Position numbers and translations under genes: made by a program. A stretch of 29,556 bases of DNA, taken from positions 1 through 29,556 of the forward strand of contig VSNH01000028.1 in the NCBI GenBank assembly GCA_009774215.1, read 5' to 3'. This DNA is from Lachnospiraceae bacterium (GTDB lineage Bacteria; Bacillota; Clostridia; Lachnospirales; Lachnospiraceae). This document shows positions 23,509-29,556 of the stretch, piece after piece; the stretch's first letter is position 1; each line of letters begins with the position of its first letter. The notes under the pieces were generated by a model. That model saw nothing but the letters and a program-made list of their open reading frames with translations, was not told the origin of the DNA and searched no databases.

Positions 23509-24270
23509 TTAACCCTTTAAAACATTTTCTGTGCGCACAATCTGTTTCGCCCATGTTTTCACTGTCTGTTCCCGCAAAAAATTCAGGAGCGGATCAAGTT
23601 CCTGCCGTGCGTCCCACGCCTCAAGTGCAACAAAATAATCCCTGCGGTCTTCCTCATGTATCGTAATCGGCGGATGCTCATGCATGATGAGGAAATAGTT
23701 CATCGCCAGACGGCCGACGCGGCCATTTCCATCAGCAAAAGGATGAATATTCTCAAATTTTGCGTGAAAATATGCCGCCGCAGTCAGCGCATTGCGATTG
23801 GAAATCTCTGTAAGCTCTGAAAGCAGCTCGTCCATCTCCTCCGCCACATCTTCCGGAGCGGCTCCGATTTCTTCTTTCCCCGTCACAAAATCATGGCGCT
23901 TATACTCCCCGGGGCGTTCTCCCAGCTGCCATCTGCGCGTGTCATAAGTATTCCGGGTCAATACTTCATGCAGCGCTCTAATAAAGGGCACATCCAATCC
24001 CCGCTTCTTCTGAAACGAGACAAGCAGCATTTCATATGCCTCTTTCGCGTTTCGGATTTCAAATAATGTCCGTAAGTCCCCCGTATAGGAGGTCACCCCG
24101 TCGTGCTCAAATATCTCTCTCGTGTCATGGTAAGTAACCCTGTCATTTTCAATTCTGCCCGAATGATAGGCAAAAGAAATGCCGTGGCCATTCAGTGCTT
24201 CGGACAGCTCCGCATCCGTCGATATATTCTTTTTCTGCCAGATGGTAACCGCTTTTTTATAGTCTGTCAT
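23509..24270 (-). CDS. Fic family protein (AMP-transferase type), class II
   Basis: 253 residues. The Fic motif HPFADGNGRVGR (residues 176-187) is complete, with the catalytic histidine H176. The N-terminal SGRIEN (residues 37-42) fits the (S/T)xxxE(G/N) inhibitory helix, so this is a self-inhibited class II Fic that needs no separate antitoxin. Such proteins usually transfer AMP from ATP to a hydroxyl of a target protein, and can remove it again. The target is unknown. AAAGG precedes ATG, and an extended -10 lies 40 bp upstream. Decayed copies of the same gene are at 21782-21900 and 27681-27724. Confidence 0.92.
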   Translation of the reverse strand: MTDYKKAVTIWQKKNISTDAELSEALNGHGISFAYHSGRIENDRVTYHDTREIFEHDGVTSYTGDLRTLFEIRNAKEAYEMLLVSFQKKRGLDVPFIRALHEVLTRNTYDTRRWQLGERPGEYKRHDFVTGKEEIGAAPEDVAEEMDELLSELTEISNRNALTAAAYFHAKFENIHPFADGNGRVGRLAMNYFLIMHEHPPITIHEEDRRDYFVALEAWDARQELDPLLNFLREQTVKTWAKQIVRTENVLKG

Positions 24271-24311
24271 GTGTGATACCTTTCCCGCAATACCCCTTCA
24301 TATGATATCCT

Positions 24312-24320
24312 ATTATACCA
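24312..24320 (-). promoter_or_regulatory. Extended -10 of the fic promoter
   Basis: The minus strand reads TGGTATAAT (TATAAT at 24312-24317), 42 bp before the fic ATG. The -35 is poor (GGTAAT at 17 bp), as is common with extended -10 promoters. The same element survives in the fic scar at about 21875. Confidence 0.5.
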
Positions 24321-24370
24321 CCCATTTTTCCTTTATTACCAATTTTTTAAAAGATGAATCAAATATTATT

Positions 24371-24500
24371 TGTGGCGCATTTATCGCTGTATTGTACGCC
24401 GCTGTATGAAAAACGACTCAGCGTGTGGAAAAGTTTCACCCTGCCTCACAAAGTTAAAACCAGTGAAACAAAAAGCCTCACTGGTTCAACTGATCTGCAA
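24371..24500 (-). repeat. Spacer module R, copy 1
   Basis: About 130 bp that recur at 26014-26148 with high identity (for example the 30-bp block around GTGGAAAAGTTTCACCCTGC is the same) and in part at 27725-27772. It lies between the stop of one gene and the start of the next and includes a terminator hairpin. It seems to be the shared spacer of the cassettes in this region. Confidence 0.8.
24458..24486 (-). terminator. Terminator of the 24501-25370 gene (module R, copy 1)
   Basis: On the minus strand AACCAGTGA pairs with TCACTGGTT (9 bp) around an 11-nt U-rich loop, followed by UUAAC. It starts 15 bp after the stop codon of the gene. The U-tract is short. Confidence 0.6.
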
Positions 24501-25370
24501 TCACATCTGCGCCTGGTTTCGCGGCGGCCATTTCATATCATAAATGTCTGCTCCATATGGAATATCTAATTTTTTGTCCTCACTCAATACATACTCCTTG
24601 CCGCCAACCAGAAAAACAGACCCAGGGGTGTAATCCCGAAACACAGTTTCATTTAACGTCATAAACATCTGGTAGGTGTTATCATATCTTTCCTTTAGCA
24701 CAGCAGTTCCCGCATTCCCATTGGAATAATAATATTCCTGCCTGTCATCTCCTACCTGTACGGAAAAAAATCCCTCTGTAATACCCGCCTCGTTTATAAG
24801 CCTTCTTTCCGTTTCTTCAGAATAATACAATCCGAGAAACGTACCGTTTCTCGCTAACATGTTCCAAAATCTTCCAATCTCAAAACTCGTGTTGTCTCGC
24901 ATTCCCCTTTTTCCATCGGAATGGGGCTGTCTCATCCGCCCATAGGTACAGGTACAAATATGCGTCTTTCCCACTTCATCCGTAAACTGATAATAATTTC
25001 CCGTCCGAAATACAATCGCATTGTTTTCGGCTTTAACTTTCTGACATTTATCTAAACTGATTGGCGGAATATCCCTATTAAAATATTCTACGCCTCCAAA
25101 GATAAAGCCGTTCTCCGTCTCTGTCCCTTCCAGATATTCAAAATTAATCAAGTCCTGAATCGCATCAGAAACTTTTCCTGTCGTTTTTTGTGCGGACGCT
25201 GTGTATAACCCTATTTCATCGACACCGCTGTCGCTTCTTACGAATAAATCTCTTTGTCCTTTATTGGCCTTATTCCCCTTGGCACACAGAATGTCAAGAA
25301 GTTTCTGGTTTCTGTTTAAAGCCGCAACCGGACTCGAATTTATATTTTTCCAATTAACCATACCGTTCAT
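24501..25370 (-). CDS. Unknown protein, candidate flagellar-regulon cassette gene
   Basis: 289 residues from ATG 25368-25370, chosen because GAGGA lies eight bases upstream; ATG 25391 has none. No signal peptide, no membrane helix. The first ~50 residues are polar (NSSPVAALNRNQ). The rest is a mixed domain rich in aromatic residues, with four cysteines (two in HICTCTYG) and an C-terminal GSVFLVGGKEYVLSEDKK segment resembling a beta hairpin. I recognise no family. A perfect sigma-28 -10 (GCCGATAT) lies 35 bp upstream. A shrunken paralogue is at 22895-23000. Confidence 0.7.
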   Translation of the reverse strand: MNGMVNWKNINSSPVAALNRNQKLLDILCAKGNKANKGQRDLFVRSDSGVDEIGLYTASAQKTTGKVSDAIQDLINFEYLEGTETENGFIFGGVEYFNRDIPPISLDKCQKVKAENNAIVFRTGNYYQFTDEVGKTHICTCTYGRMRQPHSDGKRGMRDNTSFEIGRFWNMLARNGTFLGLYYSEETERRLINEAGITEGFFSVQVGDDRQEYYYSNGNAGTAVLKERYDNTYQMFMTLNETVFRDYTPGSVFLVGGKEYVLSEDKKLDIPYGADIYDMKWPPRNQAQM

Positions 25371-25404
25371 TGTCAAGTCCTCTTTTATCATAACCTCTTG
25401 ATTT

Positions 25405-25412
25405 ATATCGGC
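25405..25412 (-). promoter_or_regulatory. Sigma-28-like -10 element
   Basis: The minus strand reads GCCGATAT, a perfect match to the SigD -10, 35-42 bp before the ATG at 25370. The -35 is weak: GATA at 14 bp or TTGA at 16 bp, not TAAA. Confidence 0.45.
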
Positions 25413-25459
25413 CCAAACAAGAAAAATATCAATAAAGCCAAGGTCTTTCCCTGCATTTC

Positions 25460-25993
25460 TTATGTATTATTTTGTCTGGAAAGCTTCAACAGCTTATCAA
25501 GAAACACCTTATAAAACTCCCTTTCTTTCATGATTAACTGCTGATCCTCCCTGCTTCTTGCGGGCGATCCGGCAAGCGGATGATCCACGTCATATATCCA
25601 CTTATTTACCGCTTTAATGGCACTTCCCACAGAATTTCCCAAAAGATCATCCTGATTATATTCGCCCCGGTACCATCTGACAAAGCGGTCTATTCCCATC
25701 TGGGTCATGTGCGCGTGCTTGCCGTCTTTGCTTATATAAAGACCAAAGACTGTAAAAAATGCGTCAGTTTCCTCCTCTGCTTCCATCCATGCCTGCTTCA
25801 CTTCACTCGGAGCCCGAGAACCGATTGAATCTAAAACGGCCGAGGTCTTTTTTTGCACTTCGCTGTCTTCCGCTTCTTCCGCCTTCGTAACTGCGACATC
25901 AGAAAAGGTGCGTTTTGTGTCACCCGCTATGTTTTGTCTGCTTTTATTCGCAGAAGCCATGTATGATGCACTGTAATGATTGTTAATCTGCAT
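25460..25993 (-). CDS. Unknown protein with export-substrate-like N-terminus
   Basis: 177 residues; AAGGAGGAG lies four to five bases before ATG 25993. The N-terminus MQINNHYSASYMASANKSRQ is polar and without hydrophobic core, followed by an acidic, probably disordered stretch to about residue 50, then a compact domain: APSEVKQAWMEAEEET, HMTQMGIDRFVRWYRGE, SVGSAIKAVNKWIYDVDHPL and a basic C-terminal helix. I recall similar C-terminal domains in many Lachnospiraceae hypothetical proteins but know no function. It sits 90 bp upstream of the 289-residue gene and after spacer module R copy 2. Confidence 0.65.
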   Translation of the reverse strand: MQINNHYSASYMASANKSRQNIAGDTKRTFSDVAVTKAEEAEDSEVQKKTSAVLDSIGSRAPSEVKQAWMEAEEETDAFFTVFGLYISKDGKHAHMTQMGIDRFVRWYRGEYNQDDLLGNSVGSAIKAVNKWIYDVDHPLAGSPARSREDQQLIMKEREFYKVFLDKLLKLSRQNNT

Positions 25994-26013
25994 AATCTCC
26001 TCCTTGACTTACC

Positions 26014-26148
26014 TGTGGCACATTTATCTCTTTTGCGTCATCGCATTGTATGCCTCTATATGGAATACGAATCAGCATGTGGAAAAGTTTCACCCTGCCT
26101 CATAAAGTTAAAACCAGTGAAACAAAAAGCCTCACTGGTTCAACCGAT
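26014..26148 (-). repeat. Spacer module R, copy 2
   Basis: Aligns over its whole length with 24371-24497, with a small insertion near 26031-26040. It carries the same terminator hairpin (26112-26140) and lies downstream of the 26171-27568 gene as copy 1 lies downstream of the 24501-25370 gene. Confidence 0.8.
26112..26140 (-). terminator. Terminator of the 26171-27568 gene (module R, copy 2)
   Basis: Identical stem AACCAGTGA/TCACTGGTT and loop to copy 1, 30 bp after the stop codon of the gene. Confidence 0.6.
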
Positions 26149-26170
26149 CTTTATAAAACAACAATTCAAC

Positions 26171-27568
26171 TTATGCCTTAAAGTCAAAACCCTGAAATAC
26201 CTTTGATTCCCCATGAAGATTAAGGACTCTGTCCGTAAGCGGCACGATCATTCCCTCTTTCTTCAAACGTTCCAGCACTTCCAGAAATACAGGAATTTTC
26301 GAGCCGAGCTGCACTTCTTTCAGCGAAGCGATCGCGCTTCCCTCCCCGAAGGTTTTCCTCATATATTCCTCATTTTTCTTTACCATCATCTCAAACCCGT
26401 CGACAGCGTTTTCCTCTCTTTTCAGTTCTTCCTCCCGTTCACGCAGATATTCCTCCTGGCTCCCCCTATACCAGCTTCTCACCCTGTCCTGCCATGCAGT
26501 CTGTCCGGGGCCATAGCCGCGTGATGTATCAAGATCATATAAATAACCGTCCTTATAACCGATCGCCAGGTTGCAGTCTGATGTTCTTTCCCATCCCACT
26601 GTGGCAACTCTCCGATATGCCCCCGCATAGCTGTTTAATCCGGAAGCATCTACGCTGCCATCCTCAGCCATTTCTTTATATTTTTCTTTTAATACCTCCC
26701 ACAGATCTTTTCCATCCGGGGTATAAAATTTCCCATCCCTGTTTTCAAGTTCCCTGATATCCAAGCCTGTTACCCGGTTTACCAGATGATAAACCACCAT
26801 CTTTTCTTTATCCCCGGATATATATTGAAGGGGCTCCTCGCCATACTCTGCCGGATTGCAGAAAGAGATATGCTCATACAGGTAGTAACCGTTTTCTCCC
26901 TGATTCAACGCTGTTTCTATCCTGCTTGCCAGTTCCGCATTTACGCCGCTTACGCGGATCAAGAAATCATAGGGATCGACTGTAAATTGCAGCTCCGTAT
27001 TTTCGGGAATTACAATTCCATTTTCCTCCAGCGCCCGATGAATCGCATCATTCATTTCATTTCGGATTTCCTGATTCCATTCCATCCCCTCTACAAGCAT
27101 ATTGCATCCGCCGAAATTTTTACGGATAACCGGATCATCCGCACATAATGCAGGTGCTTCTCCTCGCAAAACACATAGTTCTGCGTTTTCGCAAATTTCA
27201 CGTTCCTTTTTTGTCAGACCTTTTACATAATAAGGTGATTTTTTATTGAAATACTTGTCGTGAATATGCAGTTCGGGATTCGCAAATTTTTTATTTTCCT
27301 CATTCACCTTCGCATAATGTTCGTTTAATACCTTAAAGTACTTTTCATATTTCGATAAGACATTAAATTGGGGAAATGTAGTCTGGTCTTTTCCGTCTTC
27401 TTTCAAAAGAGCTTTATTTGTGTAATTGGAATATTCCTGCCCGGTCTGCCCCGAAAAAGAAACTCTCTCCTCCTTTTCTTCGTTTCCTTTTTGACCTGCC
27501 GTTACACTCTTTCTGCTGCTCTGATTTATTTCCGGCATATTTGAATAAGTAACATGATTAACCAGCAT
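26171..27568 (-). CDS. Unknown 465-residue protein, DUF4885-like
   Basis: 465 residues; GGGAG lies six bases before ATG. The first ~70 residues are polar and disordered (MPEINQSSRKSVTAGQKGN), without signal peptide. A segment near residues 90-135 (DKYFNKKSPYYVKGLTKKER) resembles what I remember of DUF4885 proteins from Bacillus and Clostridia; this is a moderate-confidence recollection. The rest is charged with a helical C-terminus (REREEELKREENAVDGFEMM). It is preceded by a sigma-28-like promoter (27656-27682) 88 bp upstream, the same module as ahead of the flagellin unit, and followed by spacer module R. Confidence 0.65.
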   Translation of the reverse strand: MLVNHVTYSNMPEINQSSRKSVTAGQKGNEEKEERVSFSGQTGQEYSNYTNKALLKEDGKDQTTFPQFNVLSKYEKYFKVLNEHYAKVNEENKKFANPELHIHDKYFNKKSPYYVKGLTKKEREICENAELCVLRGEAPALCADDPVIRKNFGGCNMLVEGMEWNQEIRNEMNDAIHRALEENGIVIPENTELQFTVDPYDFLIRVSGVNAELASRIETALNQGENGYYLYEHISFCNPAEYGEEPLQYISGDKEKMVVYHLVNRVTGLDIRELENRDGKFYTPDGKDLWEVLKEKYKEMAEDGSVDASGLNSYAGAYRRVATVGWERTSDCNLAIGYKDGYLYDLDTSRGYGPGQTAWQDRVRSWYRGSQEEYLREREEELKREENAVDGFEMMVKKNEEYMRKTFGEGSAIASLKEVQLGSKIPVFLEVLERLKKEGMIVPLTDRVLNLHGESKVFQGFDFKA

Positions 27569-27622
27569 ATATTGCTCCCTTCACAATGATCCCTGTCTGC
27601 ACTTCTTCTTTATCTCAAATAC

Positions 27623-27654
27623 AACAAAAGGCAAATGATTTCTCATTCACCCTT
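27623..27654 (-). terminator. Intrinsic terminator overlapping a flagellar-type promoter (module D, copy 2)
   Basis: AAGGGTGAATGA pairs with TCATTTGCCTTT around GAAA on the minus strand. Compared with copy 1 one G-C pair has become G-U, so the fold is kept despite the change. A U-rich run follows. Confidence 0.7.
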
Positions 27655-27655
27655 C

Positions 27656-27682
27656 ATTTCGGCATGGTTGAACAGTTTCTTA
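27656..27682 (-). promoter_or_regulatory. Sigma-28-like promoter of the 26171-27568 gene (module D, copy 2)
   Basis: The minus strand has TAAG (27679-27682), 15 bp and GCCGAAAT (27656-27663). Blocks and spacing equal copy 1 at 21758-21784; only the spacer differs. The TAA is also the stop codon of the vanished fic gene. Confidence 0.6.
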
Positions 27683-27724
27683 ACCTTGTTAGAGCATTTT
27701 CTGCGCGCATCATAAGTATTCCAT
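27681..27724 (-). pseudogene. Deletion scar of a fic gene (copy 2)
   Basis: 27681-27709 matches the 3' end of fic (23510-23537), and 27703-27722 matches an internal fic segment (23932-23954, CATAAGTATTCC). They join at TGCGCG, present at both places in the intact gene (TGTGCGC and TGCGCGT). A further loss joins the internal segment directly to spacer module R at 27725. The breakpoints differ from those of copy 1, so the two losses were independent. Confidence 0.7.
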
Positions 27725-27772
27725 GTTAAAACCAGTGAAACAAAAAGCCTCACTGGCTCAACTGATCTGCAA
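27725..27772 (-). repeat. Spacer module R, copy 3 (partial), with terminator
   Basis: 48 bp that match 24453-24500 with one difference by eye. The hairpin CCAGTGA/TCACTGG (27732-27756) serves as terminator for the 27780-28829 gene, whose stop codon is 23 bp upstream on the minus strand. Confidence 0.75.
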
Positions 27773-27779
27773 CACCTGA

Positions 27780-28829
27780 TTATTCAAAGCGCGGGACATG
27801 ATTGCCAAACAAGTCAATGATCCCGCTCTCATGAGCGTACCAGTTCATAAACACTGACAATCCGCTTAAAAAGCGGCTATATTTATTATTATCACCTTTC
27901 GCCATAAATTCTTTATCCAACAGATCATAAACACGGTAGATCTGTCCCTTTAAGCTGCCCGTGTGAGATACCGAAAACGGAACATCCACATCCTTTCGAT
28001 TAGCACCTAGCGATACCCATAAAGTCCCGTTGTCTGGAAACGAATTTTCTTTAAAAAACAGCTTGACATCCCTCGGGGGAACTGCCGCTTCATCCTCCAT
28101 GCTGCCTCCACCCACTTGATTTCTATATTCCCAATTCCAGCAACTATTAAAGTCAAGCTTTCCGTCTAATGTATATGCTGTATTTTTCTCTATTTCTTCC
28201 GGGTCAATAGCCGGAATCTCCCACTGATCCGTCACATACCCGGCCGCCTCACGCAGCAGCTCTTTCGTTTCCTCACATTGATAATAGTAATCTGAATTGT
28301 AGTAAACCCAATCATCCGTTCTGCCGCCATACACTTGATTTTCAGCCAATCCTTCCTTATAATTCGCATTCAGGGCGGCTCTCGCGTTCATTTTCGCAAA
28401 AACTTCGTATACCTGACCTACAATCGACTGATTGTCCGTTTCATTATACCCGGATGTATGGCATTGCTGTGTCTGATATATCCGCATGGAAACACAGCAT
28501 TCTTCCATATAATCTTTCACATCGCTTTCGCTAATCTTTCCGGCATAAAAATCCGTCATACAGTTATATATGGAATCATGCATATTATGCCCGAATTTGT
28601 CGCCAAACACGCTTAACGGCATTCCTTTCACAACCTGATAATTGGGATAGCAGCCACATACGCTTTCGTAGACATCTCTGGCCCTCTCAAAAGAATCCCA
28701 CGTTTTTTTATGAAATACTTTCCCTGACTCTGCCTGCACCATTCTTTCCCGGTAAGCCCAGTAATCGCTGCTCGTTGCCAAAATGATATCTGTTGTATTT
28801 TCTCCAATATGCAAGATCGCGGAACCCAT
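27780..28829 (-). CDS. Unknown 349-residue protein
   Basis: 349 residues; AGGAGG lies eight bases before ATG 28829. No signal peptide or membrane helix. Rich in tyrosine, cysteine (eight or more) and asparagine: CGCYPNYQ, MEECCVSMR and WVYYNSDYYYQCEE are typical stretches. The N-terminal MGSAILHIGENTTDI could be a beta strand and turn. Nothing recognisable as an enzyme motif. It lies first (upstream) in the array of unknown genes on the minus strand and shares its terminator module with two of them. A strong GC-rich hairpin (28863-28884) lies just before its ribosome site. Confidence 0.65.
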   Translation of the reverse strand: MGSAILHIGENTTDIILATSSDYWAYRERMVQAESGKVFHKKTWDSFERARDVYESVCGCYPNYQVVKGMPLSVFGDKFGHNMHDSIYNCMTDFYAGKISESDVKDYMEECCVSMRIYQTQQCHTSGYNETDNQSIVGQVYEVFAKMNARAALNANYKEGLAENQVYGGRTDDWVYYNSDYYYQCEETKELLREAAGYVTDQWEIPAIDPEEIEKNTAYTLDGKLDFNSCWNWEYRNQVGGGSMEDEAAVPPRDVKLFFKENSFPDNGTLWVSLGANRKDVDVPFSVSHTGSLKGQIYRVYDLLDKEFMAKGDNNKYSRFLSGLSVFMNWYAHESGIIDLFGNHVPRFE

Positions 28830-28862
28830 GTGATTAACCTCCTGTTATATAGTGGCATCATA

Positions 28863-28884
28863 GCGGCGGTTATGAAACCGCCGC
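28863..28884 (-). terminator. GC-rich hairpin between two unknown genes
   Basis: The arms GCGGCGGTT (28863-28871) and AACCGCCGC (28876-28884) pair perfectly around a 4-nt loop. On the minus strand it follows the stop codon of the 28895 gene by about 10 bp but no U-tract follows; on the plus strand AATTTTATT follows. It may limit read-through or shield the leader of the 28829 gene. Confidence 0.5.
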
Positions 28885-28894
28885 CATAATTTTA

Positions 28895-29556
28895 TTATAT
28901 GTCTCCATACTCATAGTAAAAACTAAAAGTATATTCCGGTGTAAACGTTACGCTACTTGTTGAGGACGGAGACATAAAAGCCGCACTCCATGTCCCCTTT
29001 AATTGTGCGTTACCACTGGTGTCAGCTTGATAACCCATATCAACTGACGGATAAAACGAAGATTTATTATATGACCAAGACGAAGAGTTAGGCGCTATCA
29101 ATCTCCATCTTTCTATTCTGGACATAGCCACCCCGTGCAGAGTTACGTCAACAATCTGACCTGTCTTTGGTAAATTATCACCTTGCACATCAAAAGTTGT
29201 CGTTGACGAATATCCTGAACTTCTTGCCGTAACAGACCTACCCGGTTCAATCGTAGCTCCTCCCTGGCACATAACTGGATTTCCTACTGCTGTAGTCATG
29301 GTGCTCCCGTCTCTAAGTGACAGGCTTGCATTTGGGTTCGTACAATAAACTACCAAATAATATTCCGTCCCCACAACCGTAGTTAATCTTGCTTTCTCCG
29401 CGCAAGTCCACGCCCCGCTGCCTGTAAAAGTTGTTTTATGAGTATCAGAATGTGCCGCAGAATCAAACATTACATGTTGTGAACTCAAACTTCGCACATA
29501 GATTTTAGCTATGCACCTTGAAAATTCAATATCTGGCAGTGATTCAATTATCAAAG
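28895..29556 (-). CDS. Unknown beta-rich protein, 5' end outside the window
   Basis: At least 219 residues; the frame is open to the right edge. A TTG at 29552-29554 could be read as start, but no ribosome site can be seen, so I treat it as partial. The visible part is rich in Ser, Thr, Gly and aromatic residues with alternating pattern (SVTARSSGYSSTTTFDV, TFTPEYTFSFYYEYGDI), typical of beta-sandwich or fibrous extracytoplasmic proteins. Two or three cysteines. No membrane helix in the visible part. It ends ten bases before a GC-rich hairpin and just upstream of the 349-residue gene. Confidence 0.6.
   Translation of the reverse strand, partial: LIIESLPDIEFSRCIAKIYVRSLSSQHVMFDSAAHSDTHKTTFTGSGAWTCAEKARLTTVVGTEYYLVVYCTNPNASLSLRDGSTMTTAVGNPVMCQGGATIEPGRSVTARSSGYSSTTTFDVQGDNLPKTGQIVDVTLHGVAMSRIERWRLIAPNSSSWSYNKSSFYPSVDMGYQADTSGNAQLKGTWSAAFMSPSSTSSVTFTPEYTFSFYYEYGDI

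Noticed and set aside
28845..28890. GCCGCTAT before the 349-residue gene as a sigma-28 -10
   Set aside because: The only TAAA is 23 bp away and the sequence is part of the perfect GC-rich hairpin, so the match is likely chance.
21700..29556. CRISPR array or insertion sequence as the source of the repeats
   Set aside because: The repeats are few, of unequal length, separated by genes, and contain promoters, terminators and gene fragments. No transposase or terminal inverted repeats were seen.

Overview
The window looks like a chromosomal segment of a flagellated, spore-forming member of the Lachnospiraceae (Clostridia). The grounds are a BofA sporulation gene beside a YaaL/DUF2508 gene, a Flp/Tad pilus operon of the Lachnospiraceae layout (FHA protein, DUF5702 protein, Flp1 pilin, two A24 peptidases), a [4Fe-4S] two-subunit fumarase, and flagellin with FliS. 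This is family recognition from protein sequence, not a database result. Almost every gene lies on the minus strand, so 'downstream' below usually means decreasing coordinates.

Layout. 1-177: promoter and leader of what is probably an rRNA operon running off the left edge on the minus strand. 281-455: tRNA-Ser(GCU) with a consensus promoter. 496-5286: housekeeping genes: fumarase beta and alpha, HIT protein, flavodoxin-like/SCP2 fusion, rhomboid protease, Nudix hydrolase. 5370-15689: a complete Tad (type IVc pilus) operon, transcribed from an extended -10 promoter at about 15662-15689 in the order A24 peptidase, TadZ, TadA, TadB, TadC, Flp1 pilin, DUF5702, TadE, A24 peptidase, TadE, FHA protein. 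Its motor ATPase gene tadA carries an in-frame TAA between conserved blocks, so the pilus is probably not made from this copy. 15701-16522: bofA and, divergently, yaaL, with a large inverted repeat between them. 16581-21678: fliS, flagellin and a 1038-residue DUF6240-like protein, read as one minus-strand unit (giant protein, flagellin, FliS).

21679-29556 is an accessory region and the most interesting part. It holds an intact Fic (AMPylase-type) gene, several unrecognised genes whose proteins mostly lack signal peptides, a low-GC plus-strand pair encoding a multi-TM protein and a 65-residue protein, and the beginning of an unrecognised gene cut by the window edge. The spacers are built from repeated modules. 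One terminator module occurs three times (24458, 26112, 27732). One promoter/terminator module occurs twice (21725-21784 and 27623-27682). Two spacers are recognisable scars of further fic copies, and a third (22895-23000) is a shrunken paralogue of the 24501-25370 gene. The region therefore looks like a cassette array that has expanded and is being lost through short-repeat deletions.

The duplicated promoter module has the spacing and sequence of a flagellar sigma-28 (SigD/FliA) promoter. One copy precedes the giant-protein/flagellin/FliS unit and the other precedes the unknown 465-residue gene; a perfect sigma-28 -10 hexamer-plus also lies upstream of the 289-residue unknown gene. My best hypothesis is that several unknown proteins here are expressed with the flagellum and may be exported by it, with Fic as an associated effector or modifier. 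That is inference, and tests are given in the findings.
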